Assembly (NCBI GenBank): GCA_002632355.1
Contig: NSJJ01000008.1
Coordinates: 100,848-164,847, forward strand
Direction of reading: 5' to 3'
Length of the DNA stretch: 64,000 bases
DNA from: Sulfuricella denitrificans
GTDB lineage: Bacteria; Pseudomonadota; Gammaproteobacteria; Burkholderiales; Sulfuricellaceae
Shown: positions 8,176 through 17,357 of the stretch, in pieces
How the letters are laid out: each line of letters begins with the position of its first letter
Numbering within the stretch: position 1 is the first letter of the stretch
The notes under the pieces: model-generated
Databases searched by the model: none
What the model saw: only the letters and a program-made list of their open reading frames with translations
What the model was told of the DNA's origin: nothing
Position numbers and translations under genes: made by a program

Positions 8176-8451
8176 TTAAGCATCATTCTCGTAACTGGAT
8201 GGCGTAACCCCCGCACGTGAAAGGTATTCACGCAGCATTTTGATCATTGTTCTGTCGCAGACATTGCTTTGGTGGGGGTGGTGAAGAAATTCATCGAAAC
8301 CGTTCAGTGTGACGTGGAAGCGTGCGCCGTGAGCCGGGGTGATGTTGGCGCCCAGGTGGCGCAGCAGAGATTCGATCTCGCGCCAGTGGATGTTGCTGCT
8401 GACAGGGTCATGGAAGATGGCGCGTAGCAGGCTGCTATGCTTGTGGCTCAT
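8176..8451 (-). CDS. HicA-like small protein without a HicB partner
   Basis: A 91-residue protein resembling the HicA/YcfA mRNA-interferase fold: a helix (SSLLRAIFHDPVSSNIHWRE), the segment IESLLRHLGANI and a beta-rich GARFHVTLNGFDEFLHHPH. In classical HicA a His sits in a GSH motif; here it reads GARFHV, so activity is uncertain. No HicB-like frame is found on either side. The ATG at 8451 has AAGGAG eight bases upstream, which decides against a start at 8475 or 8583. A possible promoter lies at 8489-8518 (minus strand TTGCTT, 18 bases, GATAAT). Confidence 0.6.
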   Translation of the reverse strand: MSHKHSSLLRAIFHDPVSSNIHWREIESLLRHLGANITPAHGARFHVTLNGFDEFLHHPHQSNVCDRTMIKMLREYLSRAGVTPSSYENDA

Positions 8452-8612
8452 GGCGTGGCTCCTTGAAAGGTGCATCCTGACACCAAGTATTATCCCCTCT
8501 TGCTTCAAGGTAAAGCAAAGTTGAGTGAACTTTGCGCCATGTGGAATAATTTTTCTCCTCGTGCTTGCTTCCATGTGAGGCATTCCGAACCAACCGAGGT
8601 ACCAAAGACCTG

Positions 8613-10412
8613 ATGTCCCTGTCCGAACACGAACATTCCAGCACGATCCCCCAGTCCGGAAAATCCGACCTGCATTCGATCAGCCGCCTGTTCCCCTATC
8701 TGTGGGAGTTCCGGGGCCGCGTTCTGCTGGCACTGGCCTTGCTGGTCGGCGCAAAGCTGGCTGCGGTAATGGTGCCGCTGGCACTGAAAGAGATCATCGA
8801 TGCGCTGGACAAATCGCGCGCCGATCTGGTCGTGCCGCTGGCGCTGATCATCTCTTATGGCCTGCTGCGCTTTGTCAGCACTACATTTGCCGACCTGCGC
8901 GACGTGGTGTTCGGCAAGGTCACGCAGCGTGCCATGCGCCGGGTGAGCATGGTGGTATTCGAACACTTGCATGCGCTGTCGCTACGTTTTCATCTGGAGC
9001 GTCAGACGGGCGGCATCACACGCGACATTGAGCGTGGCACCAAGGCCATTTCCAGTCTGGTAGGTTTTTTACTGTTCCGCATCACGCCCACCGTGCTGGA
9101 AATCCTGATGGTGGCGGTCATCCTGTTCGTCAAGCTGGACTGGGTGTTCGGGCTGATTACGCTGGTAACACTGGCGGCGTATATCGGGTTTACCGTGACC
9201 ATAACTGACTGGCGCACGCAGTTCGTGCGCCGCGCCAATACGCTGGATTCCGATGCTTATGGCCGCGCCATCGACAGCCTGCTCAACTATGAAACGGTGA
9301 AGTATTTCGGCAACGAGCGCTATGAGGCCAGGCGCTACGATGCCAGCCTGACGGAATGGGAGCAGGTGGCCCTGCAATCCCAGCGCTCGCTCGGCCTCTT
9401 GAATGCGGCGCAGGCCGGCACCATCGCCATCGGCGTCACGCTGATGATCTTGCGCGCAGCCAGCGGCGTGGTGGAAGGCACGCTCACGCTGGGCGACCTG
9501 GTCATGGTCAATGCCTTTCTGTTGCAGATGTTCCAGCCTTTGAGCTTTCTCGGCGTGATGTACCGCCAGATCAAGCAGTCCCTGACCGATGTGGAGCGCA
9601 TGTTCACCCTGCTGCAGCGCCCGAAGGAAGTGGAGGATGCGGCAAATGCCCGCCCGTTGGCTGTGGCTGGCGGCGAGGTCCGGTTCGAGCACGTCGGCTT
9701 CGCCTACAATGCCGACCGCCCGATTCTGCACGATCTCAGCTTCACCATTCCAGCCGGCAAAACCGTGGCCGCAGTAGGCGCAAGCGGGGCCGGGAAATCC
9801 ACGTTGGCACGCCTGCTGTTCCGTTTTTACGACGTCAATGCAGGCCGCATCCGGGTCGACGGCCAGGACATCCGCCAGGTCACACAGGACAGCCTGCGCG
9901 CGGCCATTGGCGTGGTGCCGCAGGACACCGTGCTGTTCAATGACAGCATCTATTACAACATCGCCTATGGCCGCCCCGATGCCACGCGCAACGACGTGAT
10001 TGAAGCCGCCCGCTCCGCGCACATTCTCGATTTCATCGAAAGCCTGCCGCAAGGCTGGGACAGCGTGGTCGGCGAGCGCGGCCTGAAACTTTCCGGCGGT
10101 GAAAAGCAGCGCGTCGCCATCGCCCGCACCTTGCTAAAGAACCCGGCGATCCTGATTCTGGACGAGGCCACTTCCGCGCTCGACACCAAAACCGAAAAAG
10201 CCATCCAGTCCGAACTGCTGGAAATCGCCCGGAGCCGCACCAGCCTGATCATCGCGCACCGCCTCTCTACCGTGGTCGAAGCCGATGAAATCCTGGTCAT
10301 GGAAGGCGGGCGTATCGTCGAGCGCGGGCGTCATCCGGAACTGCTGGAAAAGAATGGCGTGTATGCCCATATGTGGGCACTGCAGCAGCAGGCAGAGGAA
10401 AGTATGGTGTGA
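8613..10412 (+). CDS. Atm1-type ABC transporter (fused membrane and ATPase domains)
   Basis: A 599-residue half-transporter. Residues about 20-325 form a six-helix ABC membrane domain; the ATPase domain follows with Walker A GASGAGKST, the signature LSGGEKQRVAIART, Walker B ILILDEATSAL and the H-loop IIAHRLST. The motif FGNERYEARRYDASL between helices is typical of the Atm1/HMT1 subfamily, which exports glutathione-conjugated or iron-sulfur related compounds and metals. It likely acts as a homodimer in the inner membrane. The ribosome site is weak; ATG 8613 is chosen because the shorter N-terminus fits the family. Confidence 0.88.
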   Translation: MSLSEHEHSSTIPQSGKSDLHSISRLFPYLWEFRGRVLLALALLVGAKLAAVMVPLALKEIIDALDKSRADLVVPLALIISYGLLRFVSTTFADLRDVVFGKVTQRAMRRVSMVVFEHLHALSLRFHLERQTGGITRDIERGTKAISSLVGFLLFRITPTVLEILMVAVILFVKLDWVFGLITLVTLAAYIGFTVTITDWRTQFVRRANTLDSDAYGRAIDSLLNYETVKYFGNERYEARRYDASLTEWEQVALQSQRSLGLLNAAQAGTIAIGVTLMILRAASGVVEGTLTLGDLVMVNAFLLQMFQPLSFLGVMYRQIKQSLTDVERMFTLLQRPKEVEDAANARPLAVAGGEVRFEHVGFAYNADRPILHDLSFTIPAGKTVAAVGASGAGKSTLARLLFRFYDVNAGRIRVDGQDIRQVTQDSLRAAIGVVPQDTVLFNDSIYYNIAYGRPDATRNDVIEAARSAHILDFIESLPQGWDSVVGERGLKLSGGEKQRVAIARTLLKNPAILILDEATSALDTKTEKAIQSELLEIARSRTSLIIAHRLSTVVEADEILVMEGGRIVERGRHPELLEKNGVYAHMWALQQQAEESMV

Positions 10413-10445
10413 TCCGCTCCCGACAGGGACGGCTGGTCTGCGGTT

Positions 10446-11930
10446 TTACAACTTGCTGACCGGATAGGGATGCAACATGTTCATGGCCTCGCTGTGTCCG
10501 GCGGTCTGTACAAGCCGCACATGCTCACGGCGCAACTCGCGCGGGTGACGCAGGCCGCAGGCATGGGCAATCATTTCGAGTTCGTGGTTCATGTTCTCTG
10601 CGTAATGGGCGACGCGAAGATACTTTTCAGCTACCACCAGGCCATTCTGCAGGCGTTTGTTGTGTGTTGTGATGCCTGTCGGGCAGGTGTTGGTGTGGCA
10701 ACGCATGGCCTGGATGCACCCCAGTGAGAACATGAAACCACGGGCCGTATTTATGAAGTCTGCACCCGTACAAAGCGCCCATGCTGCGCGGGCCGGTGTG
10801 GCCAGTTTTCCCGATGCCACCACGCGAATACGTTCTTTCAGACCGGCTTCCAGTAATGCGTCGATCACGCGGGGAAGCGCTTCCATGATAGGCAAACCCA
10901 TGTGGTCGGCCAGAACTTGCGGTGCAGCACCACTGCCGCCTTCGCCCCCGTCGATCGTGATAAAGTCCGGAGCAAATTCCATACCCCGGTGCAATACGGC
11001 CTCACACAAATCATTGATGAACTCCCATCCGCCGATGGCAGTTTTTATCCCCACCGGGCGACCAGTCAGGTCGCGCAGGTCGGCAACCCAGTCCAGCAAC
11101 TCGTCGATATTCGAGATATCTGGGTGGCGATTGGGGCTGAGCGAGGTTACACCTGCCGGTATCCCTCTGATGGCCGCAATTTCCCTTGAGATTTTGGCGG
11201 CGGGTAAAACACCACCCTTACCTGGCTTTGCGCCTTGCGACAGCTTGATTTCGAAAGCCTTTGCCATGTTCCCGAGTTCACGTCCCCGCTCGCGCGAGAA
11301 CCTCCCCTCCAGATCGCGCACGCCATATTTCGCTGTGCCAATCTGCATGACGATGTCGGGATTGCCAGCCTGATGGAATGGCGACAGGCCACCTTCACCC
11401 GTGTTGATCCAGCATCCTGCAAGCGCCGCCCCTCGAGCCAGGGATTCGACGGCCGGTGCAGAGATTGCGCCATAACTCATGCCACTGATGTTGAACAGCG
11501 AGCGTGCCAAAAAGGGCTGGCGGCAATAGGTTTCGCCAATGATCATGGGTGGCGTGGGCAGTTCATCCTTTTCCAGCACCGGGAATGCGGCATTGACGAA
11601 TATGATTGAGCCGGGCTCGCGCAAGTCATTGGTCGATCCGAACCCGATCGTGCCGCCGATGTTTTTGGCAGACCGGTATATCCAGTTGCGTGCCGAACGG
11701 TTGAAAGGCATTTCCTCGCGCTCGCCGGAAAACAGGTACTGGCGGAAAAAATCGCCCTGCTTTTCAAAAAAGAAACGCAAGTGGCCAATGACTGGATAAT
11801 TACGCAACACGGCGTGTTTTTTCTGCACGATGTCGCGAATCAGCCAGATCAGAAAACTGGCAATCAGCACAAAACCGATCAGGGTGCCGAGACTATAGGA
11901 AACGATATTTAGCACGTCACAAATCTCCAT
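10446..11930 (-). CDS. FMN-binding glutamate synthase-domain protein, membrane anchored
   Basis: A 494-residue protein with one N-terminal membrane helix (about 12-32) and the glutamate synthase FMN barrel (GltB central domain). Seen are the Gly-rich INTGEGGLSPFH, the substrate-side KPGKGGVLPAAK, TIDGGEGGSGAAP and the 3Fe-4S type cysteines in CIQAMRCHTNTCPTGI. It lacks the amidotransferase and the C-terminal alpha-helix domains of full GltB, so it is a stand-alone family member whose reaction is not settled. It is transcribed convergently with the Atm1-type gene. Confidence 0.85.
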   Translation of the reverse strand: MEICDVLNIVSYSLGTLIGFVLIASFLIWLIRDIVQKKHAVLRNYPVIGHLRFFFEKQGDFFRQYLFSGEREEMPFNRSARNWIYRSAKNIGGTIGFGSTNDLREPGSIIFVNAAFPVLEKDELPTPPMIIGETYCRQPFLARSLFNISGMSYGAISAPAVESLARGAALAGCWINTGEGGLSPFHQAGNPDIVMQIGTAKYGVRDLEGRFSRERGRELGNMAKAFEIKLSQGAKPGKGGVLPAAKISREIAAIRGIPAGVTSLSPNRHPDISNIDELLDWVADLRDLTGRPVGIKTAIGGWEFINDLCEAVLHRGMEFAPDFITIDGGEGGSGAAPQVLADHMGLPIMEALPRVIDALLEAGLKERIRVVASGKLATPARAAWALCTGADFINTARGFMFSLGCIQAMRCHTNTCPTGITTHNKRLQNGLVVAEKYLRVAHYAENMNHELEMIAHACGLRHPRELRREHVRLVQTAGHSEAMNMLHPYPVSKL

Positions 11931-11974
11931 CAGCCCGATGGATGCAATGGGCTTTTATTCTGTAAACAGGAAAA

Positions 11975-12259
11975 TCAGAGCGTTGTCAGCCGGGCAAGCC
12001 AGTCCCCGAACAGTGAGGTCAGTACGGTCACGGCCGGCAGAACATAGAAAAATCCGCGCATCAGGTTGCGCAATGTGCGGTTGGCGGTTTTCAGCTCCAT
12101 GAAATGATCGACCACCATCCTGCCCTTGAAAGCCATGGTCAGGGCGATGATGATGGTGACCGCCAGGCCCGGCTCGGCGGACTCCCCGATCCAGGCGCCG
12201 CCCAATGTCAGCGCAACCAGCAGGAGCCAGAGGCGGTCGATCAGTTTTTCATGTGACAT
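11975..12259 (-). CDS. Small membrane protein, cytochrome oxidase subunit IV / NorF-like
   Basis: A 94-residue protein with about three hydrophobic segments (LWLLLVALTLGGAWI, AVTIIIALTMAF, FFYVLPAVTVLTSLF) and the cytosolic KGRMVVDHFMEL stretch, resembling prokaryotic cytochrome c oxidase subunit IV and NorF. It follows the NorE-like gene with 11 bp between genes, the usual NorE-NorF or CoxIII-CoxIV order. GGGAG precedes two consecutive ATGs (12262 and 12259); the second has the better spacing. Confidence 0.7.
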   Translation of the reverse strand: MSHEKLIDRLWLLLVALTLGGAWIGESAEPGLAVTIIIALTMAFKGRMVVDHFMELKTANRTLRNLMRGFFYVLPAVTVLTSLFGDWLARLTTL

Positions 12260-12270
12260 CATCCTCTCCC

Positions 12271-12954
12271 TCAGTGCAGCACATACAAAAGTGGAAAAAT
12301 CACCAGCCAGGCCAGGTCGGTGGCATGCCAATAGGAAGCAAAGGCCTCCAGACCGTCATGGTCCGCCGGAGAATAGGCGCCGCTTCCTGTGCGTACCATC
12401 ACCCACAGCAAACCCATCATGCCCCATCCGACATGCACGATATGTGTGAAAGTGAGGTAGTAATAAACGGTAAAAAATAGATTCATGCCGCCGGTGATAC
12501 CGTGACTGACATTCCACTGGAACTCGATTGCCTTGATCACCATGTAGCCGGATGCCGCCAGCAGCACCAGAAACAGCCAGCGCAGACTGACTTGCTGCCG
12601 GTTCTGCCGGATGGCATGCACGGACTTGGCCACGAAGTAGCTGCCGGAGATCATCATCACGGTGTTAAGCGTGCCGGCCAGCGTGCTCAGGCGGGCAGGG
12701 CCTTCCCGGAACGCCTCTGGATAATGGGCCCTGGCAATGAAATACACGCCGAACAGCAAAGCGAATTCGGTCATTTCGCTCAATATTCCGGCCCAAATCC
12801 CCTTGTTGCCCGGGATGCGGCCGGCAACGGGTTCTGGTAAGGGAGCAACTGCGGTTTGCAACACTTGAGTCAGCCTCTTGAAATCGGTATTTCTAAACCC
12901 TGCTCGATCACTGTAGCAGGGTTTGGGCGAGGCTGAAATGGTCGCAAAATTCAT
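12271..12954 (-). CDS. norE: Cytochrome c oxidase subunit III-like protein (NorE-like)
   Basis: A heme-copper oxidase subunit III-type membrane protein with the NorE opening RIPGNKGIWAGILSEMTEFA, followed by about five helices; conserved His/Glu residues lie in FTHIVHVGWG and FASYWHATDLAW. NorE is an accessory of nitric oxide respiration in denitrifiers, but the family also includes oxidase subunits; no norCB is in the window. The start is uncertain: ATG 12954 gives 227 residues, while GTG 12864 with AAGAGG nine bases upstream gives a protein of normal family length. Confidence 0.75.
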   Translation of the reverse strand: MNFATISASPKPCYSDRAGFRNTDFKRLTQVLQTAVAPLPEPVAGRIPGNKGIWAGILSEMTEFALLFGVYFIARAHYPEAFREGPARLSTLAGTLNTVMMISGSYFVAKSVHAIRQNRQQVSLRWLFLVLLAASGYMVIKAIEFQWNVSHGITGGMNLFFTVYYYLTFTHIVHVGWGMMGLLWVMVRTGSGAYSPADHDGLEAFASYWHATDLAWLVIFPLLYVLH

Positions 12955-12965
12955 CCCGGAAGGCG

Positions 12966-12974
12966 TGATAAAAT
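12966..12974 (+). promoter_or_regulatory. Possible extended -10 promoter for rep
   Basis: TG, one base, then TAAAAT lies 29 bases before the rep start codon. There is no good -35 box, as is usual for extended -10 promoters. It overlaps the 5' end of the divergent norE-like gene. Confidence 0.35.
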
Positions 12975-13002
12975 AGCCCCCCATTCAGGAGCAGTCTGCC
13001 GC

Positions 13003-15000
13003 ATGCTTTCCAAACTCAATGCCCCGCAACGCGAGGCAGTCAAATATCTCGATGGCCCGCTGCTGGTCCTGGCAGGCGCCGGCAGCGGCAAGACCCGCGT
13101 CATCACGCACAAGATTGTCTATCTGATCGAAACCTGCGGCTTCAGCGCCGGCAATATTGCCGCCATCACCTTTACCAACAAGGCGGCGAAAGAAATGCAG
13201 GAGCGTGTGGGGAAACTGCTGCAAGGCAAGTCTGCACGCGGCCTGACCGTCACCACCTTTCACTCCCTCGGCCTGCACATCTTGCGTCAGGAAGCCGGGC
13301 ACCTGGGCTACAAGCCGCGTTTCTCGGTGCTTGATTCATCGGACAGCGCGGGCATCCTCAACGATATTCTGAAAACCACCGACAAGAAAGAAATCCGCCG
13401 CGCCCAGTCGGTCATTTCCAACTGGAAGAATGCCCAGTTGCCGCCCTTCCTGGCCGCGCAGCATGCCAAGGATGAAGTCGAACGCCAGCTTGCCGTCATT
13501 TACCAGGCCTATCAGGATACTTTGCAAGCCTATCAGGCGATGGATTTCGACGACCTGATCCGCCTGCCGGTCGAACTGTTCGAAAAGCATCCGGAAGTGC
13601 TGGAAAAATGGCGCGACAAGCTGCGCTACCTGCTGATCGACGAATACCAGGACACCAATACCTGCCAGTATCAGCTGGTGAAGCAGCTTGCCGGCAGTCG
13701 CGGCGCCTTTACCGCAGTGGGTGACGACGACCAGGCCATCTATGCCTGGCGCGGTGCCAATGTGGAGAATCTCAAGGCCCTGCAGGACGATTACCCCAGG
13801 CTGCAGGTGATCAAGCTGGAACAGAATTACCGCTCCACCGTGCGCATCCTGCGCGCCGCCAACACGCTGATTGCCAACAACCCCAAGCTGTTCGAAAAGA
13901 AGCTGTGGAGCGAGCTGGGGCACGGAGATCCGATCCAGATCATGGCCGCGAAGGATGAAGAGCAGGAGGCGGAAAATGTCGTCATGCGCCTGCAAACCCA
14001 CAAATTCCAGCACCGCACGCGCTTTGCCGATTATGCGATCCTCTATCGTGGCAACCATCAGGCACGCATTTTCGAGCAGCAGCTGCGCAACGAAAAAATC
14101 CCGTACCTTCTTTCCGGCGGCCAGTCGTTCTTCGACCGCACCGAAATCAAGGACATCATCGCCTACCTGCGCCTGCTGGCCAACAGCGACGACGATCCGG
14201 CCTTCATCCGCGCGGTGACCACGCCGAAGCGCGGTATCGGCACCAGCACGCTGGAAAAACTCGGCAACTATGCCGCCGGGCGCCACCTCAGCCTGTTCGC
14301 CGCCGCCTTCGAGGCCGGCATGGAGCATCAGCTCGGCGCCAAGCAATACCATCCGCTGATGGAGTTCTGCAATTTCATCAACGGCATCTCTCTGCGCGCC
14401 GAGCGCGAGCCCTGCGCCACCATCATGGCCGACCTGCTTGATGCCATCGGCTATGAATCCCACCTTTTCGACCAGGAAGAGGCTCGCGCGGCACAGAACA
14501 AGTGGAACAACGTGCAGGAATTCATTGGCTGGATCAATAAAAAGGGCGAGGAAGACGGCAAGACCGTGATCGAGCTGACCCAAACCATCGCCCTGATCAA
14601 TATTCTGGACAGCCGTGAGGATCAGGAAGTGGACGCCGTGCGCCTGTCGACCCTGCATGCCGCGAAAGGACTGGAATACCCGCATGTTTTTCTGGTCGGT
14701 GTGGAGGAAGGGATCCTGCCCCACCGCGAGAGTGTCGACAATGGCCAGATCGAGGAAGAGCGGCGTCTGATGTATGTGGGCATTACCCGTGCCCAGAAGG
14801 GGCTGACCCTGTCACACTGCCATAAGCGCAAGCGTGCCGGGGAATGGCAGGGCTGCGAACCCAGCCGCTTTATTGGGGAGCTGCATCAGGAAGACTTGCG
14901 CGGCACAGGGTTCGGTCAGGCCGACCCGGAGGCGCAGAAGACCGAAGGCACGGCCCGGCTGGCGCAGATCAGGGCAATGCTGGCGGGTTACTCAAAATAA
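13003..15000 (+). CDS. rep: ATP-dependent DNA helicase Rep
   Basis: A 665-residue superfamily 1 helicase with all motifs in order: GAGSGKTRV (Walker A), FTNKAAKEM, LLIDEYQDTN (Walker B), VGDDDQAIYAWRGA (motif III), EQNYRST (IV), LSTLHAAKGLEYPHVF (V) and YVGITRAQ (VI). The length and the start LNAPQREAVKYLDGPLLVLA fit Rep rather than UvrD or PcrA, which are longer at the C-terminus. Rep unwinds DNA 3'-5' and clears proteins ahead of replication forks. A bidirectional terminator follows directly. Confidence 0.92.
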   Translation: MLSKLNAPQREAVKYLDGPLLVLAGAGSGKTRVITHKIVYLIETCGFSAGNIAAITFTNKAAKEMQERVGKLLQGKSARGLTVTTFHSLGLHILRQEAGHLGYKPRFSVLDSSDSAGILNDILKTTDKKEIRRAQSVISNWKNAQLPPFLAAQHAKDEVERQLAVIYQAYQDTLQAYQAMDFDDLIRLPVELFEKHPEVLEKWRDKLRYLLIDEYQDTNTCQYQLVKQLAGSRGAFTAVGDDDQAIYAWRGANVENLKALQDDYPRLQVIKLEQNYRSTVRILRAANTLIANNPKLFEKKLWSELGHGDPIQIMAAKDEEQEAENVVMRLQTHKFQHRTRFADYAILYRGNHQARIFEQQLRNEKIPYLLSGGQSFFDRTEIKDIIAYLRLLANSDDDPAFIRAVTTPKRGIGTSTLEKLGNYAAGRHLSLFAAAFEAGMEHQLGAKQYHPLMEFCNFINGISLRAEREPCATIMADLLDAIGYESHLFDQEEARAAQNKWNNVQEFIGWINKKGEEDGKTVIELTQTIALINILDSREDQEVDAVRLSTLHAAKGLEYPHVFLVGVEEGILPHRESVDNGQIEEERRLMYVGITRAQKGLTLSHCHKRKRAGEWQGCEPSRFIGELHQEDLRGTGFGQADPEAQKTEGTARLAQIRAMLAGYSK

Positions 15001-15002
15001 AT

Positions 15003-15034
15003 AAAGGGCGCAGCATTTTCATGCTGCGCCCTTT
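15003..15034. terminator. Bidirectional intrinsic terminator between rep and the cytochrome gene
   Basis: A perfect 14-bp stem (AAAGGGCGCAGCAT paired with ATGCTGCGCCCTTT) around a TTTC loop. T-rich sequence follows on both strands, so it can end both the rep transcript and the convergent cytochrome transcript. Confidence 0.85.
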
Positions 15035-15058
15035 CGCCGGCTTTATAAAACAAGAGAT

Positions 15059-15550
15059 TTATGGTGCGGTGAACTTGGCGCCAGCGGAATTGCCCATGTA
15101 AGCCACGGCACGGGCCAGTTCAGCATCTGACAGATCAGATGCGCCGCCACGAGCCGGCATGGTGCGAATGCCTTCGACTGCATGTTTGACCAAGGTGTTA
15201 TAACCCTGACCGATACGGCTTGCCCAGTCGCCCTTGTTGCCATATTTGGGTGCGCCCAGCGCTCCAGAGGTGTGGCATGCGGTACACACGGCATTGAAAA
15301 CTTCTTCGCCATTCTTTTCTACTTTGACCGCATTGGCGTCCACCACCTTGACCTCGCCTACCGGCTTGATACGTTCAGCAACAACCTTGGACTGGGCGTC
15401 GGTATCCTGGTTCATATGGGAAGCCTGGATGCCAAGTACCAGTTGAATAATCAGGAAAATGGCGATCAACGGTGCAACCAGACCGCCGACGGTCGCAACA
15501 ACAACCTGCATGGGAGTGGTTTTTGTCATCTCTTCGTGATGGGCGCTCAT
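15059..15550 (-). CDS. c-type cytochrome, cytochrome c5-like, membrane anchored
   Basis: A 163-residue protein with an N-terminal membrane helix (about 15-40) and one heme c domain. The heme site is CTACH at residues 89-93 and a likely axial Met lies in RTMPARGG; the closing helix SDAELARAVAYMG is typical of cytochrome c5/CccA. It would carry electrons on the periplasmic side of the inner membrane, toward an oxidase or reductase. It is convergent with rep. A perfect -10 box lies upstream at 15586-15591. Confidence 0.85.
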   Translation of the reverse strand: MSAHHEEMTKTTPMQVVVATVGGLVAPLIAIFLIIQLVLGIQASHMNQDTDAQSKVVAERIKPVGEVKVVDANAVKVEKNGEEVFNAVCTACHTSGALGAPKYGNKGDWASRIGQGYNTLVKHAVEGIRTMPARGGASDLSDAELARAVAYMGNSAGAKFTAP

Positions 15551-15585
15551 GAGTCAATCCTTAACCTGGAATTCAAAAGTTGCGA

Positions 15586-15591
15586 ATTATA
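15586..15591 (-). promoter_or_regulatory. -10 box for the cytochrome c gene
   Basis: TATAAT on the minus strand, 36 bases before the start codon. The corresponding -35 region is weak (ATGCAA or TGCAAA), so an activator may be needed. Confidence 0.45.
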
Positions 15592-15757
15592 ACGACAATC
15601 CGCATGGTTTGCATCACATGCATTGCCCAATAAATTACTTTTGTTTGCATCCAGATCATATCAGTTTAGAATGCTAAACCTTTTTTGTTTTGAATTCTGG
15701 TGTTGCGGCACAGTCGATCAGGCATCATAAGCCGCATTAAAAAGGCGATCTAATCTA

Positions 15758-15786
15758 TTGATGATTAAACATTATGGCCATACAAT
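15758..15786 (+). promoter_or_regulatory. Sigma-70 type promoter of lpxC
   Basis: TTGATG at 15758-15763 and TACAAT at 15781-15786 are separated by 17 bases, the optimal distance. The start of transcription would be near 15793, leaving a leader of about 30 bases. Confidence 0.65.
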
Positions 15787-15825
15787 AGCACGGGGATTAT
15801 TATCGCTCGCAGTGGGCGCAAGATC

Positions 15826-16740
15826 ATGATCAAACAACGTACTTTGAAAAACATTATCCGGGCGACCGGGATTGGCCTGCATACCGGCGAGAAGGTCTAT
15901 CTGACCTTGCGCCCGGCCGCCCCGAACACCGGGATCGTATTTCGCCGCGTTGATCTCCCTCAGCCTGTCGAAATCCAGGCCAGGCCTGAAAGTGTGGGCG
16001 ATACCCGGCTCTCCTCCTCGCTCGAACAGAATGGTGCGAAAGTTTCCACAGTGGAACACCTGATGGCTGCTTTGGCTGGGCTCGGTATTGATAATATCTA
16101 TATTGATTTGTCCGCCGCTGAAGTGCCAATTATGGATGGATCGGCTTCACCCTTCGTGTTTTTGCTGCAATCGGCAGGTATCGAGGAGCAGAATGCCGCC
16201 AAAAAATACATTCGTATCAAGAAAACCGTCGAAGTCCATGACGGGGACAAGTGGGTTCGTTTCGAGCCTCACAATGGTTTCAGGGTGAATTTCACCATCG
16301 ATTTCGATCATCCGGTGTTCGAAACATCAGGGCAGTCCATTACGCTGGATTTGGCGCAGGCATCATTCGTCAAGGAAATTTCCCGCGCCCGTACCTTCGG
16401 CTTCATGCAGGATGTTGAAACGCTACGTACTCACGGCCTGGCGCTGGGCGGAAGCATGGATAATGCAATCGTGATGGACGAATACCGCGTGCTCAACAGC
16501 GACGGGTTGCGCTATGAAGATGAATTCGTGAAGCACAAAGTGCTCGATGCCATCGGCGATCTCTATATTCTGGGGCACCCGCTGATCGGTTCTTTTACTG
16601 CCTTCAAGTCTGGACATGCACTCAATAATCGCCTGTTGCGCACTCTGCTGGCAGATGCCGAAGCGTGGGAGTTCGTGTCTTTCGACCGGGCTGAGCAGGC
16701 GCCGGACGCCTTGCTGAATTTCTTCAACCAGACCGCTTGA
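15826..16740 (+). CDS. lpxC: UDP-3-O-acyl-N-acetylglucosamine deacetylase LpxC
   Basis: A 304-residue zinc deacetylase, first committed step of lipid A synthesis, cytoplasmic. Visible zinc ligands are His 78 in [10 protein letters not shown] and the [10 protein letters not shown] motif (His/Asp) near residue 238; the catalytic-side [11 protein letters not shown] and the C-terminal FKSGHALNN also fit. The length matches the family. It lies in the usual position before secA, although here dciA and an M23 peptidase gene, not secM, lie between them. Confidence 0.96.
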   Translation: MIKQRTLKNIIRATGIGLHTGEKVYLTLRPAAPNTGIVFRRVDLPQPVEIQARPESVGDTRLSSSLEQNGAKVSTVEHLMAALAGLGIDNIYIDLSAAEVPIMDGSASPFVFLLQSAGIEEQNAAKKYIRIKKTVEVHDGDKWVRFEPHNGFRVNFTIDFDHPVFETSGQSITLDLAQASFVKEISRARTFGFMQDVETLRTHGLALGGSMDNAIVMDEYRVLNSDGLRYEDEFVKHKVLDAIGDLYILGHPLIGSFTAFKSGHALNNRLLRTLLADAEAWEFVSFDRAEQAPDALLNFFNQTA

Positions 16741-16931
16741 TCGTTCTTCGCCTTGCCATCTACCTTGCCTTGATCGGGATCGTTTCATCCCTGATCATCG
16801 GAGTGTTGTTGCGGGACCGGCGTTACTTTCGGCTGGCTTGGCAAATCCTCAAGTTTTCCATCGTGCTGTTACTGGTTTTTTCCGCCCTGATTTTCATGGG
16901 TCGCGCTGTCCTCTACCGCATGCCGCTTTAA
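16737..16931 (+). CDS. Small two-helix membrane protein
   Basis: A 64-residue hydrophobic protein with two predicted helices ([20 protein letters not shown] and [16 protein letters not shown]) joined by a basic turn ([11 protein letters not shown]). The TTG start overlaps the lpxC stop as TTGA, suggesting translational coupling. The 3' end overlaps the convergent dciA gene by about 63 bp. The family is not recognised; the strong helix pattern makes chance less likely. Confidence 0.55.
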   Translation: MIVLRLAIYLALIGIVSSLIIGVLLRDRRYFRLAWQILKFSIVLLLVFSALIFMGRAVLYRMPL

Positions 16932-17342
16932 CAGGGTTTCGATTGCCTGCTTCAGTGGTGAATCCTCCAGTTCGCCAGCCAGTCGGCGCAAACTGGCCGC
17001 TCCCCCGGAGCCCAGGTTCAGTGTCTTTGGCGGTTTTTCCCTGTGCGGGACGAAGCCAGCTTGCACTCGCACCAGAATTGAAGTAACCTCGAAGCCCTTT
17101 TTTTGAAATTTTTCCAGCAAAGTCGGTGCAAGTTGACGAGCCTTGGCGGCGATTGCGCCATTGCTTGCATACAGCACCAGCACGCTGTCCTGCAAACCGC
17201 TTATCTGGCACATCTGGGCCAAAGGCGGGGGCGCAAGTCCCTCCCATACCCGCTGCAGTTCGGATAGGTGTGCGACCCGAGCGGCCAGAGCCGCAAGGCC
17301 GGTCGCTGAAGTGAAGTAGGATTGCAGTTTGCGTACGCTCAT
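16869..17342 (-). CDS. dciA: DciA-family (DUF721) protein
   Basis: A 157-residue protein of the DUF721/DciA family, the ancestral loader of replicative helicase DnaB in bacteria without DnaC. The DUF721 core is visible as VWEGLAPPPLAQMCQISGLQ followed by DSVLVLYASNGAIAAKARQL and LLEKFQKKGFEVTSILVRVQ. The location between lpxC and secA is typical in this group. The start codon lies 15 bp from the TTG of the divergent M23 gene. Confidence 0.8.
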   Translation of the reverse strand: MSVRKLQSYFTSATGLAALAARVAHLSELQRVWEGLAPPPLAQMCQISGLQDSVLVLYASNGAIAAKARQLAPTLLEKFQKKGFEVTSILVRVQAGFVPHREKPPKTLNLGSGGAASLRRLAGELEDSPLKQAIETLLKRHAVEDSATHENQGGKNQ

Positions 17343-17357
17343 GGAGGGTTTTGCCTC

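Noticed and set aside
13336..14724. Long open frame (462 codons) on the minus strand
   Set aside because: Antisense to rep, which has all helicase motifs; no domain is recognisable in the shadow.
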